From Micropterus salmoides (taxonomy: Eukaryota > Chordata > Actinopteri > Centrarchiformes > Centrarchidae): a DNA stretch of 64,000 nucleotides. Made by a program: the position numbers and the translations under genes. The notes under the pieces are model-generated. The model was not told where the DNA came from and did no database searches. It saw only the letters and a program-made list of their open reading frames with translations. The DNA lies in NCBI RefSeq assembly GCF_014851395.1, contig NW_024041039.1:11129513-11193512 (forward strand), written 5' to 3'. The first letter of the stretch is position 1, and every line of letters begins with the position of its first letter. Shown one piece after another: positions 26,082-35,755 of this stretch.

Positions 26082-26085
26082 TTAA

Positions 26086-26828
26086 TGTGATCTGAATTTC
26101 ACTCTTTGATATTTGTTCATATGGGCTACTACTGCAAGATGTTGTGAAATCCACAACAAAATATATACAGCTGCTGTGGGCCTGAGGAGTAAATATGTTT
26201 TCAAATCATACCGTTGCACTGTTACAGGTATGAGCAGAAGGGATTGTATAAAATGAGTTAAAAAAAAGATGGCACATTTGGAAAGTTTGAAAGGATTGCA
26301 GAACAGATGTTGAGGATTTGATTAGCCAATAGGTTTTGTTTTTACAGAGCGAGCCAGAGGTTGGTTTGAGTGCAGGGCTAACTACTGAGAGGAGATAGCG
26401 AGAAAGTTAAAAATAATGAAAGAATGTGAAGCGAATTATGATAGACAGACTTCACCATGTCTCCAGGGAGTCATCAGTCTGTCTGCTGATAAAAAAGAAG
26501 ATATAGATCTGGACCAAACCCGTCCACCACACCTCAGAACATAATCATCCTCCAAATAGTGTTGCATGTACTTGTGTGTGCATGACAGACAAACTGGGAA
26601 TGTGGGGAGTACTGCACATACTTCTGCTGCTGTATGGTATGATGAAAATGAGCAGGGGTTCAGCCTTTGATCGTGTATAAAAGACAGCCAGACGTTGGGT
26701 AAGGAGAGAGGACAGACCAAGAGATGGATAACAAAGTAAAGGGATGGAGAGAGGGATAACAAAGACAGAGACACGGGGCCAAAGTAAGCAAGACCACTGG
26801 TGGATTCTATGATCTAACCAGCAACCAG
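26086..26828. other. non-coding stretch, no gene seen
   Basis: Nothing recognised. Confidence 0.5.
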
Positions 26829-26908
26829 TGTGTGTGTGTGTGTGTGTGTGCGTGTGTGCGTGTGTGTGCGTGTGTGCGTGCGTGCGTGTGTGTGTGTGTG
26901 TGTGTGCC
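26829..26908. repeat. TG/CG mixed microsatellite
   Basis: A TG run with several CG interruptions (GTGCGTGTG pattern) towards its centre. Confidence 0.9.
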
Positions 26909-28477
26909 GGTGCTATTGTCCCACTCTCTCTCATGTGTAACCAGCACACAGTAGTGAAAAACATGTTTTGGATTTAAGTGCTATGTTCATAGTGAGCATG
27001 TTGAGATAAGCACACACACACATGCATGCCCTTTTCCACAAAAACACTCAGAGACATAGCCCTGCAACGGACGCTCTGCATGGAATGATCTCTCTGCTCC
27101 AAATCCTGACTCAGTGCAACGTTATGTTCTTCAAAAGAGAACTGTTTTTCACAATAGTGATGGTCTATAACCAGGCATTCTTCTGGCCCTACACTGTTAG
27201 TACATTAAAATATTTGCATTAATCAATACAAAGAATTAAATGTGTAATATGAAAGGTGTCATTTTAAACAGAGAATTATCAACTGATTCTACAGTTCATC
27301 TCAGGTCTACAGAGGATTTTATCAGCACTAAGCGTAGTTTTGTTTGTTTTTTTGTCTGACACTGTTTTGGTTGACTATCACCACTTCTCACCAGTTTTGT
27401 TTTCAGATATAGCAAACAACTGCAAAAAATCTCTAATAAAGCCATTGTACACTATCCACCGAGCACCAAACGACTGACAGACAAAGTTAACGAGGTACCT
27501 AGCTGCTGAACACAGTGGAATATTTAGCAGCTATAACGACTCAGATATTTCCCTCAGGTGTGATGGTAACACCAAAAAACAGCTGCGAGTCACGTAAATG
27601 TTGGGCTTACATTGCCAAGTGGCCTGAAACATAAATAGGCAATTGTTTGCTTACATATTTTATTTTTTATTTTGTATGGTGATGATACGTTCATGTTGTG
27701 TTTACAGGTTGTTGAACTGCACTGCGCTGCCCTAATTTGTGTTGTTATAAAGGTTAATACATAAAATAAAAGTTAAAATCCTCCCATGAGTTTATGTAGA
27801 CACATCTACACTGTAGGAATTTACCTCACCAACAATGTAGACATTCCAATATTTTGGTAATAAAAGGACAAAAGTAACAACAAAGGGGAAAAACACAAGT
27901 GTGGTTTAGACAATAATGTAAGTAATAAGTAAAAAAGTCTTAATATGAAACTGTTGTGGTTTGCAATTCTAGAACCCTAAAGAACGAAATAATCTGGCGG
28001 TGAGCGGAGTGAAGAGCAAGGCTAGATATAATTCAAGGTCTTGTTTACTGGATGAGTCACAGGTGTGCAGGTGATTAGCAGAAAGAAGACAGACGGAGGA
28101 TGAGAAAGCAGTAGAAACACTTGAAAATGAAGAGGTGGCACAGCCAGACCATAATAGAAACAACTCCATTATTTTGGGGGTGGAACCACTGGCTGTGGAA
28201 TGGCCGGTGAGCAAGAAGAGAGATAATAACAACTTTTTCAATCACTATATTTCCCATATTTCAAAAAACACTATATTTTTGTCATACTGCACATGGTGGC
28301 AGCACCTCTTTTAACCCTGTTTGTTGAACACTCCGGAGCTTAGCTGATCTTTGTTGGGAGTTGCACATGCGCAGTACCTAGTTAAGGACTAATAGGTAGC
28401 TAGGTAAGTTTATTGTCACAATATAACAAGTTATAGAGTGAAGTTGTGTTTTTTAACTCCCTTCTGCTACATAGCAA
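26909..28477. other. non-coding stretch, no gene seen
   Basis: No supported exon. A 90-codon minus-strand frame at 27969-28241 starts with a hydrophobic run but has no domain, splice context or homologue I recognise. Confidence 0.45.
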
Positions 28478-28492
28478 ACAATATACATTAAT
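28478..28492. repeat. 15-bp target-site duplication, left
   Basis: ACAATATACATTAAT, identical to 29860-29874. It brackets the Penelope-like insertion. Confidence 0.85.
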
Positions 28493-28724
28493 CCAACGAA
28501 GGTTAAAATCAAGGGCAACTGGACTTGGTTGAAGATACTGGAAGACGTTTCATCCCTCATCCAAAGGACTTCTTCAGTTCTGACTGACTGGCAGGGAAAC
28601 TCAGCTATTTAACCTCAGTGGGTTGGCCCGGGTCATCGATACCGCTGGTTTGTTAGTGTTCCTTGTTGCTGTGACGACAGTCGTTAAGACTACCTGTGGC
28701 CAAGACTGAACGACCATCGTTGGT
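28493..28724 (-). repeat. left inverted arm of Penelope-like element
   Basis: The reverse complement of 29580-29824. It holds the end of the coding frame and the element's 3' untranslated end. Confidence 0.85.
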
Positions 28725-29561
28725 ATCTTCACCTGAGGCCAATAGGTTACGTTTGTTGAGTTTCCTGGGAAGTGATGAAAGGACAGCATTGTAAGTGGGG
28801 GATAAGTGGTGGCGTAGACCCCCTCCTCTGTTCAATGACGGCTTCTCGACCCTGGTGTAGATGGCTTCCTTGACACCTCTTTCAAACCATCCATTTTCTC
28901 TGTCTAAAATGTGCACCTGGTGGTCCTCAAACGAGTGTCCTCTGTCCTTCAGATGTAAGTAGACTGCAGAGTCTTGACCTGAGGAGTTGGCCCTTCTGTG
29001 TTGAGCCATGCGTTTGTGTAGTGGTTGTTTAGTCTCCCCAATATACAGGTCTGTGTATTCCTCACTGCATTGGACCAAATACACTAGATTGCTTTTCTTG
29101 TGTTTGGGTGTGCGGTCTTTGGGGTGTACCAGCATCTGTCTTAGTGTGTTCTTGGGTTTAAAAAACACAGGGATGTTATGTTTGTTGAAAATCCTCCTGA
29201 GTTTCTCTGATACTCCAGACACGTATGGAATCACAATGTTGTTGCGTTTGACCTTCTTTTCCTCCTCCCCTGTAGTTTTGTTCTTCTTGGATCTTGTGGC
29301 TGTTTTCACAAAGGTCCATTTAGGGTATCCACAGGCTGTAAGTGCCCCCTTCAGGTGGTTCTGTTCCTTCTCTCTGGCTTGGGCGCTTGTTGGTATGTTT
29401 TCCGCTCTGTGGTGTAGTGTTCTCATGACCCCTAGCTTGTGCTCCAGTGGGTGGTGTGAATCGAAGAGTAGGTATTGGTCTGTGTGTGTGGGTTTTCTGT
29501 AAACACCAATCTGCAGGCTCCTGTCCTCTTCAATGTGGACAGCGCAGTCCAGGAAGGCCAA
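28653..29561 (-). CDS. Penelope-like protein, C-terminal GIY-YIG endonuclease part
   Basis: A 302-codon uninterrupted frame, partial at the N terminus. Residues 1-150 match the linker region typical of teleost Penelope-like proteins (YRKPTHTDQYLLFDSHHPLE near residues 21-40; IPYVSGVSEKLRRIF near 111-125). Residues 158-250 form the GIY-YIG nuclease: VYLVQC (the GIY strand), DLYIGETKQPL (the YIG strand), then KRMAQHRR with the conserved Arg, FERGVKEAIY with the metal-binding Glu, and SLNRGGG with the conserved Asn. These all look intact. The last 25 or so residues come from the inverted arm. In the family, this nuclease nicks target DNA for target-primed reverse transcription. Without the reverse transcriptase the copy cannot mobilise itself. 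Confidence 0.85.
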   Translation of the reverse strand: MAFLDCAVHIEEDRSLQIGVYRKPTHTDQYLLFDSHHPLEHKLGVMRTLHHRAENIPTSAQAREKEQNHLKGALTACGYPKWTFVKTATRSKKNKTTGEEEKKVKRNNIVIPYVSGVSEKLRRIFNKHNIPVFFKPKNTLRQMLVHPKDRTPKHKKSNLVYLVQCSEEYTDLYIGETKQPLHKRMAQHRRANSSGQDSAVYLHLKDRGHSFEDHQVHILDRENGWFERGVKEAIYTRVEKPSLNRGGGLRHHLSPTYNAVLSSLPRKLNKRNLLASGEDTNDGRSVLATGSLNDCRHSNKEH

Positions 29562-29579
29562 ACTGTTGTTGTGAACATC

Positions 29580-29824
29580 ACCAACGATGGTCGTTCAGTC
29601 TTGGCCACAGGTAGTCTTAACGACTGTAACGACTGTCGTCACAGCAACAAGGAACACTAACGAACCAGCGGTATCGATGACCCGGGCCAACGACCCCACT
29701 GAGGTTAAATAGCTGAGTTTCCCTGCCAGTCAGTCAGAACTGAAGAAGTCCTTTGGATGAGGGACAAAACATCTTCCAGTATCTTCAACCAAGTCCAGTT
29801 GCCCTTGATTTTAACCTTCGTTGG
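29580..29824 (+). repeat. right inverted arm of Penelope-like element
   Basis: An inverted copy of 28493-28724. Its plus-strand reading encodes the same short peptide (NDGRSVLATGSLND) as the end of the minus-strand frame, which confirms the inversion at protein level. Confidence 0.85.
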
Positions 29825-29859
29825 ATAACTATGACCTGGATGACTGAGAATCTTCATAG

Positions 29860-29874
29860 ACAATATACATTAAT
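29860..29874. repeat. 15-bp target-site duplication, right
   Basis: ACAATATACATTAAT, a perfect match to 28478-28492. Confidence 0.85.
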
Positions 29875-29884
29875 GCAGAATCAA

Positions 29885-30339
29885 TTATAAACTAGAACTG
29901 CAAGCAGTAATAAGCGGGGTCCGACATCGCTGACATCCACCATTGTGTCCCTGAGCAAGACACTTAACCCCGTGCGACCTCTGACATGTATAGCAATTGT
30001 AAGTCGCTTTGGATAAAAGCGTCAGCTAAATGTAATGTAATGTAGTGTAATGTAATGCTCCAAATTTGGTGTCGATCAGCCATTCCAAAGCGAAGATATG
30101 CTATAATTTCCTGTTTATAGTGTTTTTCGCAAATGTTAGCATATAATTGCGACATTTTTAGTGGGATCAAAATGTCCCCTACAAACTTTCATCAGCTTGG
30201 TCCAAAGATTATCCGTGCCAAGTTTGGTGTCGATCGGACTTGCTTCGGAGGAGTTAATTAAAATAGGTTTTGCAGTTTTTGCAATTTTGCGAAAAAAAAG
30301 TTTAGGCGGAAATGGGCATGGCCTATACCACAAGATTCA
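29885..30339. repeat. mosaic of repeat fragments with a SINE/LINE tail
   Basis: It begins with CTAGAACTGCAAGCAGTAAT, part of a dispersed teleost repeat. A tail-like block follows at about 29945-30057: TGTCCCTGAGCAAGACACTT, then GTAAGTCGCTTTGGATAAAAG and tandem ATGTA units. This is the familiar 3' end shared by fish SINEs and L2-type LINEs. Two AATTTGGTGTCGATC / AGTTTGGTGTCGATC segments follow (about 30063 and 30219). No gene. Confidence 0.5.
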
Positions 30340-31365
30340 GCTCGATCCCCCACAGGCCCCAACAGGCTGTGGCTGGGTGGGTGCTGTCCTTTAGTATCCT
30401 TTGGGCTCTGCGTAGACACCTCACCTCACAGATATCACTGATGCTCAGGAGATGGGTACCAATGACCTTCTGAGCAGTTTTAATCACCTGCTGCAGAGCC
30501 CTCCGGTTCTGGGCCGTGCACATCCCATGCCAGCTTTGATGTTTCCAGTCAGGATACTTTCTATTGCTCCTCTGTAAAAGCTGACAGAAACTTGGTGTTG
30601 GAATTTGGCCTTCTTAAGCTTCCTCAAGAAATACAGTTATTTCTGAGCTTTTTTCACCAGCGTGGAGATGTGAGATGACCATGTCAGGTTCTCCGTATTC
30701 ACCTGCTACACCTCAGCACCACTGATGTAGACCGGAGTGTGTGTCTTTATCTCCTTTTCCTAAAATCAATGATCAGCTCCTTAGTTTTGCTGACGTTGAG
30801 TAGTAGGTTGTTCTCTGAGCACCACTCTACAAGATTATGAATTTCCTCCCGATATGAAGTCTCATCGTTGTTTGAAATCCAGCCGATGATGGTGGTGTCA
30901 TCCGCAAACTTAACAACAGAATTCACTCCATGTCGGGAGATGCAGTCGTGGGTGTACAGCGTGAACAGGAGGGGGCTGAGCACACAGCCCTGGGGGGCTC
31001 CAGTGTTGAGCACTAGAGTGGAGGAAGTGTGTCCGCCAATCCAAACTGACCGGGGTCTGTTTGTGAGGAAGTCCAATATCCAGTTGCAGAGTGTTGTATT
31101 TAAACCCAGAGTGCTGAGTTAGCTGAAAAGTTTCATGGCGGAGATTGTGTTGAATGCAGAGCTGAAATTCACAAACAGCATTCTGATGTAGGCGTTTTTT
31201 TTCTCAAGGTATGTGAGGGCTGAGTGGAGGGCAGTGGAGATGGCATGCTCTGTGGATCTGTTGGTTCTGAAAGCAAACTGGTGAGGGTTCAGGCTGGCTG
31301 GGATGTTGTTCTTTATGTGCTGAAGAACCAGTTTCTCAAAACACTTCATCAGAATGGAAATATGT
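30340..31365 (-). pseudogene. L2/jockey-type LINE reverse transcriptase, 5'-truncated
   Basis: Reading leftwards, one frame from 31349 to 30747 is interrupted only by an in-frame TAA at 31119-31121. It encodes RT palm motifs: NPHQFAFRTNRSTEHAI, motif A region MLFVNFSSAFNTI, TGAPQGCVLSPLLFTLYTHD (motif B), and KFADDTTIIGW (motif C with both Asp). Motif A carries Asn where the catalytic Asp belongs. Further left, in other frames, come ARNRRALQ-like and RAQRILKDSTHP residues of the C-terminal region (30323-30523). The element lacks its endonuclease. Stop, frameshifts and the altered catalytic residue make it non-functional. Confidence 0.8.
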
Positions 31366-32029
31366 TGTTGCTAGATCAAATATTTACTTACTATTTACTT
31401 CACATGATGTTAATCAGCAAATAATCTATTATGGTAGACTTGTATGTTCCAAGAGGCTTTTTTATTACACATGGATCTAGACTTCTGTGAGAAATTGCAA
31501 GTCAGTTAGACTCCATCTGGCCGTTTGGGATCATATTTCTAGGGAAGCATTTGCACATCATTTCCAGTTATTGGGCCACGTTTTATGTTTGTAGCTCATT
31601 CCAGCTCACAGCAATGTAAACCGAGACACAAACTCTATAGGGTCCTTCAGGGTTTGAACCCTAAATATATAATTGAATTTAAACATTTCTGACAATGTCC
31701 ACAAAAACATTATGAGCTTCATAAATGTAGAATTTAAGGCAGAGCTGTTTTTTTGAATTGCATTAGATTGATTGACAGGTGTGCCCACTAAAGCAGCCAT
31801 TGAGTGTATGTCTTTGTATTGACCAGTTTCTGAAAAGATGTTAAAGTTATGATCAATATATCAACTCACTGGAACCACATCTCATCAGGAACCAGCCTCA
31901 GTAATATAAATTACATTTCGTTATGCAGCCTTATGCTGTATGACAAAGAAACAACCTTGTACCTTGTATCTTGTACCTTATCTAATAGCTTCTTTTGAAC
32001 CCTCCTGCTGGCTCTGTGTTTGCATAAAA
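31366..32029. other. non-coding stretch, no gene seen
   Basis: Nothing recognised. Confidence 0.5.
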
Positions 32030-32640
32030 CCAACACATTCTCACTCCCAACTCTTCACATATAGATGCTTGGTCAAGACCCCTTGGTCTTGCCTTTAGGA
32101 TCGTTTTTCAAAGTATAGTGCTCTGTGGTCAAGTTAGCAACAATAAATAGACATGATCCGGTCACGTTAGCAATAATAAATATGCAACGTCCAGTTAGAC
32201 TTTCAAAATAAAACTAGGGGTTAACGTTGGGAAACGGCACGTTGTTAACGTTAAAGTGTGCAATTTAGTTAAGGTTAGGTACCAAAACGACTTGGTTATG
32301 TTTAAGCAAAAAAATACTTGTTTAGGTTTAGGAAAACAACAACTTTACTTACGTGACTTAACTTATGTGACTTAACTTACGTGACCTAACTACTTAACTA
32401 AGTAATTTTTGTTGTGTAACTAACATAAATAAAAACATTCATTGTTGACTTTTTGTTTTACACAGTAAACGAACACCAGTCTCCTGAGTGAAAGTCAAGT
32501 TTCTGGCCATCCCAACCATGTCCTAACTTGGACTTCTGTTAAATATCCTACCTTTAGCCTTCAAAAAAAGCTACAGGGGTTTCCCCTCTGCTTTCAACTA
32601 TGACGCTAAGGGGCTCCCCAGCGCATTACAAACCATGCGT
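32030..32640. repeat. probable dispersed DNA-repeat remnant
   Basis: Runs such as AAAACGACTTGGTTATGTTT, TTTAGGTTTAGGAAAACAAC, tandem TTACGTGACTTAAC units (about 32348-32395) and ACACCAGTCTCCTGAGTGAA resemble a dispersed teleost repeat. No termini could be fixed. Confidence 0.35.
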
Positions 32641-32927
32641 ACATATGTGACAACTTGGGAGTAAGAATGGTTTGATAAAACAGGCTGCATCTACCTCAAA
32701 ATCAGTAAGATTCAGTTTACATAGTTCACCCTTATGTGATACACTGAAATAGCGAGGGGTTATCTTTATAGTTTGCTTGTGTACTGACTGAAGAAATAAA
32801 GAATTCCATAGGAAAGCAAAATCCAAGATGAGATCTCATAGTTGTTTCCTTCTTTTCTCCTAGACACAAATGAGCTGCTTTTAATACCAAGATGAGACCA
32901 AAGGCCTTTTCTCCCACTTCTCAAATT

Positions 32928-33420
32928 CATCTCAGGAGAAACAACCATATAAAATCTCATTTATGTCTGACTCTGATCAAGACAAGAGATCTCTAACTGA
33001 TCTTAAATAAATCTAATTTAAGTCTCCTGAACATTGGACCATGAGATCAGAGAAACAGCTCAAAGAAAACTCAGCTATGACTCCTGGGATCTCATGATTC
33101 TTCTCAAATATGTCTCAGTTTTCTCATATTGGCCTCAAGAGTGAAAAACTCATCTCTGTCTTACTCTGATCAAAACAAGAGATCTCTAACTGATCTTAAA
33201 AAAGTCTTATTTAAGTCTCCTGAACATTGGACCATGAGATCAGAGAAACAGCTCAAAGAAAACTCAGCTATGACTCCTGGGATCTCATGATTCTTCTCAA
33301 ATATGTCTCAGTTTTCTCATATTGGTCTCAGGAGAAAAAAACTCATCTCTGTCTTACTCTGATCAAAAGATGCGACCTCTACAGTATCTTAAATAAGCGT
33401 AATTTCAGTCTTCAGAATGT
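32928..33420 (+). repeat. 193-bp tandem repeat, about 2.5 copies
   Basis: The anchor GATCAA recurs at 32975, 33168 and 33361, exactly 193 bp apart. The first two full units are almost identical over most of their length. A diverged partial unit precedes (from about 32928) and another follows to about 33420. It gives a chance open frame at 33227-33595. Confidence 0.9.
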
Positions 33421-33802
33421 GGATCAGAAAAAAAGCTCCAAGATATTTCTCAGTTTTGTCTTAGTGACCCCACTTAGGGGTTATTTTACTCAAGTACTTT
33501 ACTTACGTCAAATGTTGAGGTTGAGTATTTTCTTTTTATGGGGGTTTGTACTTTTACTCCCCTTAATTTCAAATCCTTATTGTACTTATTGTTAATTATC
33601 TGTTACAAGTTACTGAGAAAAATAAAATAAATTTTGACATTGAAAATAATGCACTTTTAAATGTCATGTTTTCCAATTTGTTAAGGTAGTCACAGCCAGC
33701 ATAGTAGATTTTTGAGGACTTTAATTGTGGATATGGTATTTCTCCTCTTTTAAGTAAAGGAAACTTACTCTATTTAAAGACAATCAGTCCTTGCTTGTTA
33801 TT

Positions 33803-33880
33803 GTTAGCTGGATGGTGCAGCAGCAGTGTTTTTACCCTTTGAACAGCAGGAGCAGGGTTCAAATCCAGCACAGTTCTCCA
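33803..33880 (+). repeat. tRNA-like repeat fragment
   Basis: TGGATGGTGCAGCAGCAGTG and, about 40 bp on, CAGGGTTCAAATCCAGC form an A-box/B-box-like spacing reminiscent of dispersed tRNA-derived repeats. It is too diverged to be a functional tRNA. Confidence 0.35.
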
Positions 33881-34664
33881 AGCACAGAAAGTGATGTGAT
33901 ACAATCAAGCTCACAAACATCTCCCCAGAGCTCCTAACTGCATTTTAGGAGCAATAAGCAAGACATTAATGAACTCAAAAATAGACAAAGAAAATAAATA
34001 CCACTCTTTACCAGAGGTTTCATGGTTTATTTCAACTCAGCAGCACTGGATGTTACATACAGTTTAAATAAAAGTTAACTTCCCTTAAATATCTTCCTTT
34101 GTCTCAGACACTATTTGAACGCAGCAGATGGCGTGTGATACAAACTACTTTCTCTAGATGACAGCGGTCTTCTTCTGGTGGAAAGTAAGTGGTATTACTT
34201 CCTTTCATTTTCCATTCATGACGACTGTTAACTCAATTAGCCCCTTGACATTCTCCCATCATTCTCAATCATGCCTTCACATTTCATTGCTCACTTTCAT
34301 CCTCATACTCATAGTGTCTTGGTCTTGTTAAATCCCTGGTATTGTCTGCAACATGGTCTTCTCTCACGCTCAATCTCTCAGTTCAGTTCAGTGGGTACTT
34401 TGTTGGCCCGACATGAGAAGTCACTAAACTACTGTCAAAGTAGAAGATAACAAAATTAACTGTAGTTATAGGGGAATCCAAATCACAAAAGAACCATTAT
34501 TCTTCATTCAACACTCTTCTGTATTTGAACTGATAAACTTTCTTGGCAACATTCTCACTGCCTTTCCCTTCTTATCCATTTTATATTTAATTTTAAAATG
34601 AAAGCTCTACCTCTCCTATCTGTCTTGACTTATTGTGTCTATAGCCTACTTTAAGAACCATACG
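33881..34664. other. non-coding stretch, no gene seen
   Basis: Nothing recognised before the hAT insertion. Confidence 0.5.
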
Positions 34665-34672
34665 GTAACTAT
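34665..34672. repeat. 8-bp target-site duplication, left
   Basis: GTAACTAT, matching 38199-38206 (GTAACTAC) at 7 of 8 positions. Confidence 0.8.
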
Positions 34673-34686
34673 CAGGGCCGGCCCTG
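34673..34686. repeat. hAT left terminal palindrome
   Basis: CAGGGCCGGCCCTG, self-complementary and identical to the right end at 38185-38198. Confidence 0.85.
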
Positions 34687-34992
34687 GGCATAGGCGGAAT
34701 AGGCAAATGCTGAGGGCGCCGCCCACCCCTTGGGGCGCCCGAGCGCCCAAATTATTTTTTTATTATTTTTTTTATTACTAATACAACTTAAATATTATGG
34801 ATTTAAAAAAGCGATCGTCCCACAAAGACAAAAATACAACATTGCTTTCCTGAATCCCGATCCCCCCGGTCCGACTGAGTGACGCATCAATCTCCCCCGC
34901 CCCCGCCCTGCTGAAAAAAACACCCATCCGTTACCTGTGTGTGATTGTGAGTGATGGATGGCCGAATTCACTGACACTGATAAGTTGTCATT

Positions 34993-35074
34993 ATGTCAAA
35001 AAGACCGAAGCCATCTGGTGCCCAGGGAAGAAAAAAAAGAAGAGAAGAGGAAGAAAAACGCGAAAAAGGCAGAG
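34993..35074 (+). CDS. hAT transposase, first coding exon
   Basis: ATG at 34993 opens a basic, charged N terminus (MSKRPKPSGAQGRKKRREE and on), the usual start of this transposase family. It runs for 27 codons plus one base to a GTAGGT donor at 35075. Joining to the CAG acceptor before 35536 gives Asp-Ala-Leu-Leu-Asn, in frame. Donor, acceptor and family resemblance all support splicing. Confidence 0.6.
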
Positions 35075-35279
35075 GTAGGTAATGATGTATGATCAGTTTA
35101 TCTGTGTTGCAGACACAAACTGCCTGTAATGTTCGCTAATTTGAATTAGCTTATGACATAGTTAGTTGAACTTGTGCAGTATTTTATGGTATTTTTATTT
35201 GAATTGGCTAAATTAGTAATGTTATATATATAAATCTTTATTTAAAATGAGTCCTACATAAAATGTTGTTACATTTATG

Positions 35280-35283
<4 letters not shown>

Positions 35284-35328
<45 letters not shown>
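35284..35328. repeat. (TA)n tract in the transposase intron
   Basis: A perfect AT/TA run of about 22 units. Confidence 0.95.
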
Positions 35329-35329
<1 letters not shown>

Positions 35330-35535
35330 ATTTATTAAAAATAGCAACATTAAAATTCAATTTAAATAAAGATTTACTTTTCTCCTCTGTTTCATGGTTA
35401 TAACGTCATAAAGTGTAGTTAGTAGGACATTGCTGCCATGCCATATACAGGAAAACAAACACTTTCAAATCATCAGCTTTTTAATAATAAAATGTAACAC
35501 CCAATGGTCACATAATCCTCCTCTTCCCCCGTCAG

Positions 35536-35755
35536 ATGCACTTTTGAATTATCTGAACCCCGTCCCTGCAAATCCTGGGCCACCTGTTGCAGACAGCATC
35601 AAGCACATCTCTTCCCTCCGCTTCAGCACCGCCCAGCGATTCAGCATCAGTTTACAAAAAGGCTGCGCCATTAGACCCTGCTGACTGGCCATCTGTTTTA
35701 ATTGAGAAGGTAAGAGCAGAGTTTGTTCTCAGAGGACCATATCATATAAAAAACA
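35536..35755 (+). pseudogene. hAT transposase, frameshifted N-terminal part
   Basis: The exon begins at 35536 in the frame set by exon 1 and stays open to 35684. The family-typical residues DPADWPSVLIEKVRAEF and FVLRGP, however, lie in the +1 frame (open from 35557 to 35802). The main frame then resumes at 35756 in yet another frame. Two shifts are therefore needed, one somewhere in 35557-35684 and one near the A-run at 35775-35779. This suggests the transposase is no longer made in full. Unrecognised alternative splicing is the other possibility for the first shift. Confidence 0.6.

Larger units (their letters stand above)
28493..29859 (-). mobile_element. truncated Penelope-like element with inverted arms
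   Basis: A 1367-bp insertion bracketed by a perfect 15-bp duplication. Inside, a minus-strand frame encodes the C-terminal half of a Penelope-like element protein ending in a GIY-YIG endonuclease. The left arm (28493-28724) is repeated in reverse complement at the right (29580-29824), so the element ends in inverted repeats of about 232-245 bp. Beyond the right arm lies a 35-bp tail (29825-29859) absent from the left. The right arm carries a small internal tandem duplication of TAACGACTG. The reverse-transcriptase portion is missing, so this is a 5'-truncated copy. Inverted pseudo-LTR arrangements are reported for Penelope-like elements. Confidence 0.85.

Noticed and set aside
26436..26964. 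112- and 139-codon minus-strand frames
   Set aside because: Part is microsatellite translation, the rest lacks any family signal; the two frames overlap each other.
29008..29502. 164-codon plus-strand frame with hydrophobic segments
   Set aside because: It is antisense to the Penelope-like GIY-YIG frame, whose motifs are unmistakable on the minus strand.
33803..33880. Candidate tRNA gene
   Set aside because: B-box-like sequence is present, but no cloverleaf could be formed by eye and the acceptor stem is missing.
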